From assembly GCF_008831285.2 (NCBI RefSeq), contig NW_022205068.1, positions 1-64,000 on the forward strand: a stretch of 64,000 nt of DNA, given 5' to 3'. The position numbers and the translations under genes are program-made. Shown here one piece after another: positions 29,065-45,300 of the stretch (positions within the stretch are counted from its first letter, which is position 1; each line of letters starts with the position of its first letter). The notes under the pieces were generated by a model, which saw only the letters and a list, made by a program, of their open reading frames with translations, had not been told where the DNA came from and did no database searches. This stretch comes from Nymphaea colorata (lineage: Eukaryota > Streptophyta > Magnoliopsida > Nymphaeales > Nymphaeaceae).

Positions 29065-32000
29065 ATTTCATTCATATTCATACAAACGTTTCGTTTCAAT
29101 ACTTTTAACCGTTCAATATAAATGTAACAACAACTTAAAGTCATTGGATTAACGATAATAAGCAAATGAATGGCATAACCCCCATTCATTTATATGAACT
29201 TGTGATTTCAATTCCTTAAATCGTTCTATGTAGACATAACAACAAGTTAAACGCATTCGATTGCCTACAATAATATGTATATGTATAAAACACGTAATAT
29301 ATGTATACGAGTGATAAGTATACGATAATACATATAACTAATTAAACGCGTTCAATTAACTTTACATGATCAAATGAATAACATTTATTTCATGCATATT
29401 CATTTGAACTTGTGATTTTGAAACCCTTAAATCATCCAATATAAGCGTAACATGTTCAACACATTGGATTAACTATAGTGAAGCAAATGAATTGATTAAA
29501 GTCTCATCTGTATTCATACAAACTTGTGATTTCAGTACATTAAATCAATCATTATAAATTAACAACATGTTGAACACATTGGATTAACTATAGGGGATCG
29601 AATGAAAGGCTTAAATCCTATTCGTATTGATACGAACTTGTGATTTCAATCCCTTAAATCAATCAATATAAATAAAACAAGTCCAACTCATGTTATTAAC
29701 AATAAAGGAGCAATCAATTGCTTAAATTTCATTCATATTCATACAAACGTTTCGTTTCAATACTTTTAACCGTTCAATATAAATGTAACAACAACTTAAA
29801 GTCATTGGATTAACGATAATAAGCAAATGAATGGCATAACCCCCATTCATTTATATGAACTTGTGATTTCAATTCCTTAAATCGTTCTATGTAGACATAA
29901 CAACAAGTTAAACGCATTCGATTGCCTACAATAATATGTATATGTATAAAACACGTAATATATGTATACGAGTGATAAGTATACGATAATACATATAACT
30001 AATTAAACGCGTTCAATTAACTTTACATGATCAAATGAATAACATTTATTTCATGCATATTCATTTGAACTTGTGATTTTGAAACCCTTAAATCATCCAA
30101 TATAAGCGTAACATGTTCAACACATTGGATTAACTATAGTGAAGCAAATGAATTGATTAAAGTCTCATCTGTATTCATACAAACTTGTGATTTCAGTACA
30201 TTAAATCAATCATTATAAATTAACAACATGTTGAACACATTGGATTAACTATAGGGGATCGAATGAAAGGCTTAAATCCTATTCGTATTGATACGAACTT
30301 GTGATTTCAATCCCTTAAATCAATCAATATAAATAAAACAAGTCCAACTCATGTTATTAACAATAAAGGAGCAATCAATTGCTTAAATTTCATTCATATT
30401 CATACAAACGTTTCGTTTCAATACTTTTAACCGTTCAATATAAATGTAACAACAACTTAAAGTCATTGGATTAACGATAATAAGCAAATGAATGGCATAA
30501 CCCCCATTCATTTATATGAACTTGTGATTTCAATTCCTTAAATCGTTCTATGTAGACATAACAACAAGTTAAACGCATTCGATTGCCTACAATAATATGT
30601 ATATGTATAAAACACGTAATATATGTATACGAGTGATAAGTATACGATAATACATATAACTAATTAAACGCGTTCAATTAACTTTACATGATCAAATGAA
30701 TAACATTTATTTCATGCATATTCATTTGAACTTGTGATTTTGAAACCCTTAAATCATCCAATATAAGCGTAACATGTTCAACACATTGGATTAACTATAG
30801 TGAAGCAAATGAATGATTAAAGTCTCATCTGTATTCATACAAACTTGTGATTTCAGTACATTAAATCAATCATTATAAATTAACAACATGTTGAACACAT
30901 TGGATTAACTATAGGGGATCGAATGAAAGGCTTAAATCCTATTCGTATTGATACGAACTTGTGATTTCAATCCCTTAAATCAATCAATATAAATAAAACA
31001 AGTCCAACTCATGTTATTAACAATAAAGGAGCAATCAATTGCTTAAATTTCATTCATATTCATACAAACGTTTCGTTTCAATACTTTTAACCGTTCAATA
31101 TAAATGTAACAACAACTTAAAGTCATTGGATTAACGATAAGTAAGCAAATGAATGGCATAACCCCCATTCATTTATATGAACTTGTGATTTCAATCCTTA
31201 AATCGTTCTATGTAGACATAACAACAAGTTAAACGCATTCGATTGCCTACAATAATATGTATATGTATAAAACACGTAATATATGTATACGAGTGATAAG
31301 TATACGATAATACATATAACTAATTAAACGCGTTCAATTAACTTACATGATCAAATGAATAACATTTATTTCATGCATATTCATTTGAACTTGTGATTTT
31401 GAAACCCTTAAATCATCCAATATAAGCGTAACATGTTCAACACATTGGATTAACTATAGTGAAGCAAATGAATTGATTAAAGTCTCATCTGTATTCATAC
31501 AAACTTGTGATTTCAGTACATTAAATCAATCATTATAAATTAACAACATGTTGAACACATTGGATTAACTATAGGGGATCGAATGAAAGGCTTAAATCCT
31601 ATTCGTATTGATACGAACTTGTGATTTCAATCCCTTAAATCAATCAATATAAATAAAACAAGTCCAACTCATGTTATTAACAATAAAGGAGCCAATCAAT
31701 TGCTTAAATTTCATTCATATTCATACAAACGTTTCGTTTCAATACTTTTAACCGTTCAATATAAATGTAACAACAACTTAAAGTCATTGGATTAACGATA
31801 ACTAAGCAAATGAATGGCATAACCCCCATTCATTTATATGAACTTGTGATTTCAAATCCTTAAATCGTTCTATGTAGACATAACAACAAGTTAAACGCAT
31901 TCGATTGCCTACAATAATATGTATATGTATAAAACACGTAATATATGTATACGAGTGATAAGTATACGATAATACATATAACTAATTAAACGCGTTCAAT

Positions 32001-35000
32001 TAACTTTACATGATCAAATGAATAACATTTATTTCATGCATATTCATTTGAACTTGTGATTTTGAAACCCTTAAATCATCCAATATAAGCGTAACATGTT
32101 CAACACATTGGATTAACTATAGTGAAGCAAATGAATGATTAAAGTCTCATCTGTATTCATACAAACTTGTGATTTCAGTACATTAAATCAATCATTATAA
32201 ATTAACAACATGTTGAACACATTGGATTAACTATAGGGGATCGAATGAAAGGCTTAAATCCTATTCGTATTGATACGAACTTGTGATTTCAATCCCTTAA
32301 ATCAATCAATATAAATAAAACAAGTCCAACTCATGTTATTAACAATAAAGGAGCAATCAATTGCTTAAATTTCATTCATATTCATACAAACGTTTCGTTT
32401 CAATACTTTTAACCGTTCAATATAAATGTAACAACAACTTAAAGTCATTGGATTAACGATAACTAAGCAAATGAATGGCATAACCCCCATTCATTTATAT
32501 GAACTTGTGATTTCAATCCTTAAATCGTTCTATGTAGACATAACAACAAGTTAAACGCATTCGATTGCCTACAATAATATGTATATGTATAAAACACGTA
32601 ATATATGTATACGAGTGATAAGTATACGATAATACATATAACTAATTAAACGCGTTCAATTAACTTTACATGATCAAATGAATAACATTTATTTCATGCA
32701 TATTCATTTGAACTTGTGATTTTGAAACCCTTAAATCATCCAATATAAGCGTAACATGTTCAACACATTGGATTAACTATAGTGAAGCAAATGAACTGAT
32801 TAAAGTCTCATCTGTATTCATACAAACTTGTGATTTCAGTACATTAAATCAATCATTATAAATTAACAACATGTTGAACACATTGGATTAACTATAGGGG
32901 ATCGAATGAAAGGCTTAAATCCTATTCGTATTGATACGAACTTGTGATTTCAATCCCTTAAATCAATCAATATAAATAAAACAAGTCCAACTCATGTTAT
33001 TAACAATAAAGGAGCCAATCAATTGCTTAAATTTCATTCATATTCATACAAACGTTTCGTTTCAATACTTTTAACCGTTCAATATAAATGTAACAACAAC
33101 TTAAAGTCATTGGATTAACGATAAGTAAGCAAATGAATGGCATAACCCCCATTCATTTATATGAACTTGTGATTTCAATCCTTAAATCGTTCTATGTAGA
33201 CATAACAACAAGTTAAACGCATTCGATTGCCTACAATAATATGTATATGTATAAAACACGTAATATATGTATACGAGTGATAAGTATACGATAATACATA
33301 TAACTAATTAAACGCGTTCAATTAACTTTACATGATCAAATGAATAACATTTATTTCATGCATATTCATTTGAACTTGTGATTTTGAAACCCTTAAATCA
33401 TCCAATATAAGCGTAACATGTTCAACACATTGGATTAACTATAGTGAAGCAAATGAATGATTAAAGTCTCATCTGTATTCATACAAACTTGTGATTTCAG
33501 TACATTAAATCAATCATTATAAATTAACAACATGTTGAACACATTGGATTAACTATAGGGGATCGAATGAAAGGCTTAAATCCTATTCGTATTGATACGA
33601 ACTTGTGATTTCAATCCCTTAAATCAATCAATATAAATAAAACAAGTCCAACTCATGTTATTAACAATAAAGGAGCCAATCAATTGCTTAAATTTCATTC
33701 ATATTCATACAAACGTTTCGTTTCAATACTTTTAACCGTTCAATATAAATGTAACAACAACTTAAAGTCATTGGATTAACGATAACTAAGCAAATGAATG
33801 GCATAACCCCCATTCATTTATATGAACTTGTGATTTCAATCCTTAAATCGTTCTATGTAGACATAACAACAAGTTAAACGCATTCGATTGCCTACAATAA
33901 TATGTATATGTATAAAACCGTAATATATGTATACGAGTGATAAGTATACGATAATACATATAACTAATTAAACGCGTTCAATTAACTTACATGATCAAAT
34001 GAATAACATTTATTTCATGCATATTCATTTGAACTTGTGATTTTGAAACCCTTAAATCATCCAATATAAGCGTAACATGTTCAACACATTGGATTAACTA
34101 TAGTGAAGCAAATGAATGATTAAAGTCTCATCTGTATTCATACAAACTTGTGATTTCAGTACATTAAATCAATCATTATAAATTAACAACATGTTGAACA
34201 CATTGGATTAACTATAGGGGATCGAATGAAAGGCTTAAATCCTATTCGTATTGATACGAACTTGTGATTTCAATCCCTTAAATCAATCAATATAAATAAA
34301 ACAAGTCCAACTCATGTTATTAACAATAAAGGAGCCAATCAATTGCTTAAATTTCATTCATATTCATACAAACGTTTCGTTTCAATACTTTTAACCGTTC
34401 AATATAAATGTAACAACAACTTAAAGTCATTGGATTAACGATAACTAAGCAAATGAATGGCATAACCCCCATTCATTTATATGAACTTGTGATTTCAATC
34501 CTTAAATCGTTCTATGTAGACATAACAACAAGTTAAACGCATTCGATTGCCTACAATAATATGTATATGTATAAAACCGTAATATATGTATACGAGTGAT
34601 AAGTATACGATAATACATATAACTAATTAAACGCGTTCAATTAACTTACATGATCAAATGAATAACATTTATTTCATGCATATTCATTTGAACTTGTGAT
34701 TTTGAAACCCTTAAATCATCCAATATAAGCGTAACATGTTCAACACATTGGATTAACTATAGTGAAGCAAATGAATGATTAAAGTCTCATCTGTATTCAT
34801 ACAAACTTGTGATTTCAGTACATTAAATCAATCATTATAAATTAACAACATGTTGAACACATTGGATTAACTATAGGGGATCGAATGAAAGGCTTAAATC
34901 CTATTCGTATTGATACGAACTTGTGATTTCAATCCCTTAAATCAATCAATATAAATAAAACAAGTCCAACTCATGTTATTAACAATAAAGGAGCCAATCA

Positions 35001-36329
35001 ATTGCTTAAATTTCATTCATATTCATACAAACGTTTCGTTTCAATACTTTTAACCGTTCAATATAAATGTAACAACAACTTAAAGTCATTGGATTAACGA
35101 TAATAAGCAAATGAATGGCATAACCCCCATTCATTTATATGAACTTGTGATTTCAATCCTTAAATCGTTCTATGTAGACATAACAACAAGTTAAACGCAT
35201 TCGATTGCCTACAATAATATGTATATGTATAAAACCGTAATATATGTATACGAGTGATAAGTATACGATAATACATATAACTAATTAAACGCGTTCAATT
35301 AACTTTACATGATCAAATGAATAACATTTATTTCATGCATATTCATTTGAACTTGTGATTTTGAAACCCTTAAATCATCCAATATAAGCGTAACATGTTC
35401 AACACATTGGATTAACTATAGTGAAGCAAATGAATGATTAAAGTCTCATCTGTATTCATACAAACTTGTGATTTCAGTACATTAAATCAATCATTATAAA
35501 TTAACAACATGTTGAACACATTGGATTAACTATAGGGGATCGAATGAAAGGCTTAAATCCTATTCGTATTGATACGAACTTGTGATTTCAATCCCTTAAA
35601 TCAATCAATATAAATAAAACAAGTCCAACTCATGTTATTAACAATAAAGGAGCCAATCAATTGCTTAAATTTCATTCATATTCATACAAACGTTTCGTTT
35701 CAATACTTTTAACCGTTCAATATAAATGTAACAACAACTTAAAGTCATTGGATTAACGATAACTAAGCAAATGAATGGCATAACCCCCATTCATTTATAT
35801 GAACTTGTGATTTCAATCCTTAAATCGTTCTATGTAGACATAACAACAAGTTAAACGCATTCGATTGCCTACAATAATATGTATATGTATAAAACACGTA
35901 ATATATGTATACGAGTGATAAGTATACGATAATACATATAACTAATTAAACGCGTTCAATTAACTTTACATGATCAAATGAATAACATTTATTTCATGCA
36001 TATTCATTTGAACTTGTGATTTTGAAACCCTTAAATCATCCAATATAAGCGTAACATGTTCAACACATTGGATTAACTATAGTGAAGCAAATGAATGATT
36101 AAAGTCTCATCTGTATTCATACAAACTTGTGATTTCAGTACATTAAATCAATCATTATAAATTAACAACATGTTGAACACATTGGATTAACTATAGGGGA
36201 TCGAATGAAAGGCTTAAATCCTATTCGTATTGATACGAACTTGTGATTTCAATCCCTTAAATCAATCAATATAAATAAAACAAGTCCAACTCATGTTATT
36301 AACAATAAAGGAGCCAATCAATTGCTTAA
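29065..36329 (+). repeat. Right transition zone, copies 45-55
   Basis: Mirror of the left transition. Copies 45-47 keep the core type but lose the base in GATAATAAGC. Copy 48 (31,047) has AGT with TTTCAATCC, copy 49 (31,708) returns to ACT with CAAAT, and copy 51 (33,031) has AGT again. Copies 50-55 mostly have TTTCAATCC and AATGAATGATT, both missing-base states. The S5 end returns to GGAGCCAATC from about 31.69 kb. Confidence 0.7.
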
Positions 36330-39300
36330 ATTTCATTCATATTCATACAAACGTTTCGTTTCAATACTTTTAACCGTTCAATATAAATGTAACAACAACT
36401 TAAAGTCATTGGATTAACGATAACTAAGCAAATGAATGGCATAACCCCCATTCATTTATATGAACTTGTGATTTCAAATCCTTAAATCGTTCTATGTAGA
36501 CATAACAACAAGTTAAACGCATTCGATTGCCTACAATAATATGTATATGTATAAAACCGTAATATATGTATACGAGTGATAAGTATACGATAATACATAT
36601 AACTAATTAAACGCGTTCAATTAACTTACATGATCAAATGAATAACATTTATTTCATGCATATTCATTTGAACTTGTGATTTTGAAACCCTTAAATCATC
36701 CAATATAAGCGTAACATGTTCAACACATTGGATTAACTATAGTGAAGCAAATGAATTGATTAAAGTCTCATCTGTATTCATACAAACTTGTGATTTCAGT
36801 ACATTAAATCAATCATTATAAATTAACAACATGTTGAACACATTGGATTAACTATAGGGGATCGAATGAAAGGCTTAAATCCTATTCGTATTGATACGAA
36901 CTTGTGATTTCAATCCCTTAAATCAATCAATATAAATAAAACAAGTCCAACTCATGTTATTAACAATAAAGGAGCCAATCAATTGCTTAAATTTCATTCA
37001 TATTCATACAAACGTTTCGTTTCAATACTTTTAACCGTTCAATATAAATGTAACAACAACTTAAAGTCATTGGATTAACGATAACTAAGCAAATGAATGG
37101 CATAACCCCATTCATTTATATGAACTTGTGATTTCAAATCCTTAAATCGTTCTATGTAGACATAACAACAAGTTAAACGCATTCGATTGCCTACAATAAT
37201 ATGTATATGTATAAAACACGTAATATATGTATACGAGTGATAAGTATACGATAATACATATAACTAATTAAACGCGTTCAATTAACTTACATGATCAAAT
37301 GAATAACATTTATTTCATGCATATTCATTTGAACTTGTGATTTTGAAACCCTTAAATCATCCAATATAAGCGTAACATGTTCAACACATTGGATTAACTA
37401 TAGTGAAGCAAATGAACTGATTAAAGTCTCATCTGTATTCATACAAACTTGTGATTTCAGTACATTAAATCAATCATTATAAATTAACAACATGTTGAAC
37501 ACATTGGATTAACTATAGGGGATCGAATGAAAGGCTTAAATCCTATTCGTATTGATACGAACTTGTGATTTCAATCCCTTAAATCAATCAATATAAATAA
37601 AACAAGTCCAACTCATGTTATTAACAATAAAGGAGCCAATCAATTGCTTAAATTTCATTCATATTCATACAAACGTTTCGTTTCAATACTTTTAACCGTT
37701 CAATATAAATGTAACAACAACTTAAAGTCATTGGATTAACGATAACTAAGCAAATGAATGGCATAACCCCCATTCATTTATATGAACTTGTGATTTCAAA
37801 TCCTTAAATCGTTCTATGTAGACATAACAACAAGTTAAACGCATTCGATTGCCTACAATAATATGTATATGTATAAAACCGTAATATATGTATACGAGTG
37901 ATAAGTATACGATAATACATATAACTAATTAAACGCGTTCAATTAACTTTACATGATCAAATGAATAACATTTATTTCATGCATATTCATTTGAACTTGT
38001 GATTTTGAAACCCTTAAATCATCCAATATAAGCGTAACATGTTCAACACATTGGATTAACTATAGTGAAGCAAATGAATTGATTAAAGTCTCATCTGTAT
38101 TCATACAAACTTGTGATTTCAGTACATTAAATCAATCATTATAAATTAACAACATGTTGAACACATTGGATTAACTATAGGGGATCGAATGAAAGGCTTA
38201 AATCCTATTCGTATTGATACGAACTTGTGATTTCAATCCCTTAAATCAATCAATATAAATAAAACAAGTCCAACTCATGTTATTAACAATAAAGGAGCCA
38301 ATCAATTGCTTAAATTTCATTCATATTCATACAAACGTTTCGTTTCAATACTTTTAACCGTTCAATATAAATGTAACAACAACTTAAAGTCATTGGATTA
38401 ACGATAACTAAGCAAATGAATGGCATAACCCCCATTCATTTATATGAACTTGTGATTTCAAATCCTTAAATCGTTCTATGTAGACATAACAACAAGTTAA
38501 ACGCATTCGATTGCCTACAATAATATGTATATGTATAAAACCGTAATATATGTATACGAGTGATAAGTATACGATAATACATATAACTAATTAAACGCGT
38601 TCAATTAACTTACATGATCAAATGAATAACATTTATTTCATGCATATTCATTTGAACTTGTGATTTTGAAACCCTTAAATCGTCCAATATAAGCGTAACA
38701 TGTTCAACACATTGGATTAACTATAGTGAAGCAAATGAATGATTAAAGTCTCATCTGTATTCATACAAACTTGTGATTTCAGTACATTAAATCAATCATT
38801 ATAAATTAACAACATGTTGAACACATTGGATTAACTATAGGGGATCGAATGAAAGGCTTAAATCCTATTCGTATTGATACGAACTTGTGATTTCAATCCC
38901 TTAAATCAATCAATATAAATAAAACAAGTCCAACTCATGTTATTAACAATAAAGGAGCCAATCAATTGCTTAAATTTCATTCATATTCATACAAACGTTT
39001 CGTTTCAATACTTTTAACCGTTCAATATAAATGTAACAACAACTTAAAGTCATTGGATTAACGATAACTAAGCAAATGAATGGCATAACCCCCATTCATT
39101 TATATGAACTTGTGATTTCAAATCCTTAAATCGTTCTATGTAGACATAACAACAAGTTAAACGCATTCGATTGCCTACAATAATATGTATATGTATAAAA
39201 CGCGTAATATATGTATACGAGTGATAAGTATACGATAATACATATAACTAATTAAACGCGTTCAATTAACTTACATGATCAAATGAATAACATTTATTTC

Positions 39301-42300
39301 ATGCATATTCATTTGAACTTGTGATTTTGAAACCCTTAAATCATCCAATATAAGCGTAACATGTTCAACACATTGGATTAACTATAGTGAAGCAAATGAA
39401 CTGATAAAGTCTCATCTGTATTCATACAAACTTGTGATTTCAGTACATTAAATCAATCATTATAAATTAACAACATGTTGAACACATTGGATTAACTATA
39501 GGGGATCGAATGAAAGGCTTAAATCCTATTCGTATTGATACGAACTTGTGATTTCAATCCCTTAAATCAATCAATATAAATAAAACAAGTCCAACTCATG
39601 TTATTAACAATAAAGGAGCCAATCAATTGCTTAAATTTCATTCATATTCATACAAACGTTTCGTTTCAATACTTTTAACCGTTCAATATAAATGTAACAA
39701 CAACTTAAAGTCATTGGATTAACGATAACTAAGCAAATGAATGGCATAACCCCCATTCATTTATATGAACTTGTGATTTCAAATCCTTAAATCGTTCTAT
39801 GTAGACATAACAACAAGTTAAACGCATTCGATTGCCTACAATAATATGTATATGTATAAAACCGTAATATATGTATACGAGTGATAAGTATACGATAATA
39901 CATATAACTAATTAAACGCGTTCAATTAACTTTACATGATCAAATGAATAACATTTATTTCATGCATATTCATTTGAACTTGTGATTTTGAAACCCTTAA
40001 ATCATCCAATATAAGCGTAACATGTTCAACACATTGGATTAACTATAGTGAAGCAAATGAACTGATTAAAGTCTCATCTGTATTCATACAAACTTGTGAT
40101 TTCAGTACATTAAATCAATCATTATAAATTAACAACATGTTGAACACATTGGATTAACTATAGGGGATCGAATGAAAGGCTTAAATCCTATTCGTATTGA
40201 TACGAACTTGTGATTTCAATCCCTTAAATCAATCAATATAAATAAAACAAGTCCAACTCATGTTATTAACAAAAAGGAGCAATCAATTGCTTAAATTTCA
40301 TTCATATTCATACAAACGTTTCGTTTCAATACTTTTAACCGTTCAATATAAATGTAACAACAACTTAAAGTCATTGGATTAACGATAACTAAGCAAATGA
40401 ATGCATAACCCCATTCATTTATATGAACTTGTGATTTCAATCCTTAAATCGTTCTATGTAGACATAACAACAAGTTAAACGCATTCGATTGCCTACAATA
40501 ATATGTATATGTATAAAACGTAATATATGTATACGAGTGATAAGTATACGATAATACATATAACTAATTAAACGCGTTCAATTAACTTACATGATCAAAT
40601 GAATAACATTTATTTCATGCATATTCATTTGAACTTGTGATTTTGAAACCCTTAAATCATCCAATATAAGCGTAACATGTTCAACACATTGGATTAACTA
40701 TAGTGAAGCAAATGAATTGATTAAAGTCTCATCTGTATTCATACAAACTTGTGATTTCAGTACATTAAATCAATCATTATAAATTAACAACATGTTGAAC
40801 ACATTGGATTAACTATAGGGGATCGAATGAAAGGCTTAAATCCTATTCGTATTGATACGAACTTGTGATTTCAATCCCTTAAATCAATCAATATAAATAA
40901 AACAAGTCCAACTCATGTTATTAACAATAAAGGAGCCAATCAATTGCTTAAATTTCATTCATATTCATACAAACGTTTCGTTTCAATACTTTTAACCGTT
41001 CAATATAAATGTAACAACAACTTAAAGTCATTGGATTAACGATAACTAAGCAAATGAATGGCATAACCCCCATTCATTTATATGAACTTGTGATTTCAAA
41101 TCCTTAAATCGTTCTATGTAGACATAACAACAAGTTAAACGCATTCGATTGCCTACAATAATATGTATATGTATAAAACACGTAATATATGTATACGAGT
41201 GATAAGTATACGATAATACATATAACTAATTAAACGCGTTCAATTAACTTTACATGATCAAATGAATAACATTTATTTCATGCATATTCATTTGAACTTG
41301 TGATTTTGAAACCCTTAAATCATCCAATATAAGCGTAACATGTTCAACACATTGGATTAACTATAGTGAAGCAAATGAACTGATTAAAGTCTCATCTGTA
41401 TTCATACAAACTTGTGATTTCAGTACATTAAATCAATCATTATAAATTAACAACATGTTGAACACATTGGATTAACTATAGGGGATCGAATGAAAGGCTT
41501 AAATCCTATTCGTATTGATACGAACTTGTGATTTCAATCCCTTAAATCAATCAATATAAATAAAACAAGTCCAACTCATGTTATTAACAATAAAGGAGCC
41601 AATCAATTGCTTAAATTTCATTCATATTCATACAAACGTTTCGTTTCAATACTTTTAACCGTTCAATATAAATGTAACAACAACTTAAAGTCATTGGATT
41701 AACGATAACTAAGCAAATGAATGGCATAACCCCCATTCATTTATATGAACTTGTGATTTCAAATCCTTAAATCGTTCTATGTAGACATAACAACAAGTTA
41801 AACGCATTCGATTGCCTACAATAATATGTATATGTATAAAACCGTAATATATGTATACGAGTGATAAGTATACGATAATACATATAACTAATTAAACGCG
41901 TTCAATTAACTTACATGATCAAATGAATAACATTTATTTCATGCATATTCATTTGAACTTGTGATTTTGAAACCCTTAAATCATCCAATATAAGCGTAAC
42001 ATGTTCAACACATTGGATTAACTATAGTGAAGCAAATGAACTGATTAAAGTCTCATCTGTATTCATACAAACTTGTGATTTCAGTACATTAAATCAATCA
42101 TTATAAATTAACAACATGTTGAACACATTGGATTAACTATAGGGGATCGAATGAAAGGCTTAAATCCTATTCGTATTGATACGAACTTGTGATTTCAATC
42201 CCTTAAATCAATCAATATAAATAAAACAAGTCCAACTCATGTTATTAACAATAAAGGAGCCAATCAATTGCTTAAATTTCATTCATATTCATACAAACGT

Positions 42301-45300
42301 TTCGTTTCAATACTTTTAACCGTTCAATATAAATGTAACAACAACTTAAAGTCATTGGATTAACGATAACTAAGCAAATGAATGGCATAACCCCCATTCA
42401 TTTATATGAACTTGTGATTTCAAATCCTTAAATCGTTCTATGTAGACATAACAACAAGTTAAACGCATTCGATTGCCTACAATAATATGTATATGTATAA
42501 AACACGTAATATATGTATACGAGTGATAAGTATACGATAATACATATAACTAATTAAACGCGTTCAATTAACTTTACATGATCAAATGAATAACATTTAT
42601 TTCATGCATATTCATTTGAACTTGTGATTTTGAAACCCTTAAATCATCCAATATAAGCGTAACATGTTCAACACATTGGATTAACTATAGTGAAGCAAAT
42701 GAACTGATTAAAGTCTCATCTGTATTCATACAAACTTGTGATTTCAGTACATTAAATCAATCATTATAAATTAACAACATGTTGAACACATTGGATTAAC
42801 TATAGGGGATCGAATGAAAGGCTTAAATCCTATTCGTATTGATACGAACTTGTGATTTCAATCCCTTAAATCAATCAATATAAATAAAACAAGTCCAACT
42901 CATGTTATTAACAATAAAGGAGCCAATCAATTGCTTAAATTTCATTCATATTCATACAAACGTTTCGTTTCAATACTTTTAACCGTTCAATATAAATGTA
43001 ACAACAACTTAAAGTCATTGGATTAACGATAACTAAGCAAATGAATGGCATAACCCCCATTCATTTATATGAACTTGTGATTTCAAATCCTTAAATCGTT
43101 CTATGTAGACATAACAACAAGTTAAACGCATTCGATTGCCTACAATAATATGTATATGTATAAAACGCGTAATATATGTATACGAGTGATAAGTATACGA
43201 TAATACATATAACTAATTAAACGCGTTCAATTAACTTACATGATCAAATGAATAACATTTATTTCATGCATATTCATTTGAACTTGTGATTTTGAAACCC
43301 TTAAATCATCCAATATAAGCGTAACATGTTCAACACATTGGATTAACTATAGTGAAGCAAATGAACTGATAAAGTCTCATTGTATTCATACAAACTTGTG
43401 ATTTCAGTACATTAAATCAATCATTATAAATTAACAACATGTTGAACACATTGTATTAACTATAGGGGATCGAATGAAAGGCTTAAATCCTATTCGTATT
43501 GATACGAACTTGTGATTTCAATCCCTTAAATCAATCAATATAAATAAAACAAGTCCAACTCATGTTATTAACAAAAAGGAGCCAATCAATTGCTTAAATT
43601 TCATTCATATTCATACAAACGTTTCGTTTCAATACTTTTAACCGTTCAATATAAATGTAACAACAACTTAAAGTCATTGGATTAACGATAACTAAGCAAA
43701 TGAATGGCATAACCCCCATTCATTTATATGAACTTGTGATTTCAAATCCTTAAATCGTTCTATGTAGACATAACAACAAGTTAAACGCATTCGATTGCCT
43801 ACAATAATATGTATATGTATAAAACCGTAATATATGTATACGAGTGATAAGTATACGATAATACATATAACTAATTAAACGCGTTCAATTAACTTACATG
43901 ATCAAATGAATAACATTTATTTCATGCATATTCATTTGAACTTGTGATTTTGAAACCCTTAAATCATCCAATATAAGCGTAACATGTTCAACACATTGGA
44001 TTAACTATAGTGAAGCAAATGAACTGATTAAAGTCTCATCTGTATTCATACAAACTTGTGATTTCAGTACATTAAATCAATCATTATAAATTAACAACAT
44101 GTTGAACACATTGGATTAACTATAGGGGATCGAATGAAAGGCTTAAATCCTATTCGTATTGATACGAACTTGTGATTTCAATCCCTTAAATCAATCAATA
44201 TAAATAAAACAAGTCCAACTCATGTTATTAACAATAAAGGAGCCAATCAATTGCTTAAATTTCATTCATATTCATACAAACGTTTCGTTTCAATACTTTT
44301 AACCGTTCAATATAAATGTAACAACAACTTAAAGTCATTGGATTAACGATAACTAAGCAAATGAATGGCATAACCCCCATTCATTTATATGAACTTGTGA
44401 TTTCAAATCCTTAAATCGTTCTATGTAGACATAACAACAAGTTAAACGCATTCGATTGCCTACAATAATATGTATATGTATAAAACGCGTAATATATGTA
44501 TACGAGTGATAAGTATACGATAATACATATAACTAATTAAACGCGTTCAATTAACTTACATGATCAAATGAATAACATTTATTTCATGCATATTCATTTG
44601 AACTTGTGATTTTGAAACCCTTAAATCATCCAATATAAGCGTAACATGTTCAACACATTGGATTAACTATAGTGAAGCAAATGAATGATAAAGTCTCATC
44701 TGTATTCATACAAACTTGTGATTTCAGTACATTAAATCAATCATTATAAATTAACAACATGTTGAACACATTGGATTAACTATAGGGGATCGAATGAAAG
44801 GCTTAAATCCTATTCGTATTGATACGAACTTGTGATTTCAATCCCTTAAATCAATCAATATAAATAAAACAAGTCCAACTCATGTTATTAACAATAAAGG
44901 AGCCAATCAATTGCTTAAATTTCATTCATATTCATACAAACGTTTCGTTTCAATACTTTTAACCGTTCAATATAAATGTAACAACAACTTAAAGTCATTG
45001 GATTAACGATAACTAAGCAAATGAATGGCATAACCCCATTCATTTATATGAACTTGTGATTTCAAATCCTTAAATCGTTCTATGTAGACATAACAACAAG
45101 TTAAACGCATTCGATTGCCTACAATAATATGTATATGTATAAAACCGTAATATATGTATACGAGTGATAAGTATACGATAATACATATAACTAATTAAAC
45201 GCGTTCAATTAACTTACATGATCAAATGAATAACATTTATTTCATGCATATTCATTTGAACTTGTGATTTTGAAACCCTTAAATCATCCAATATAAGCGT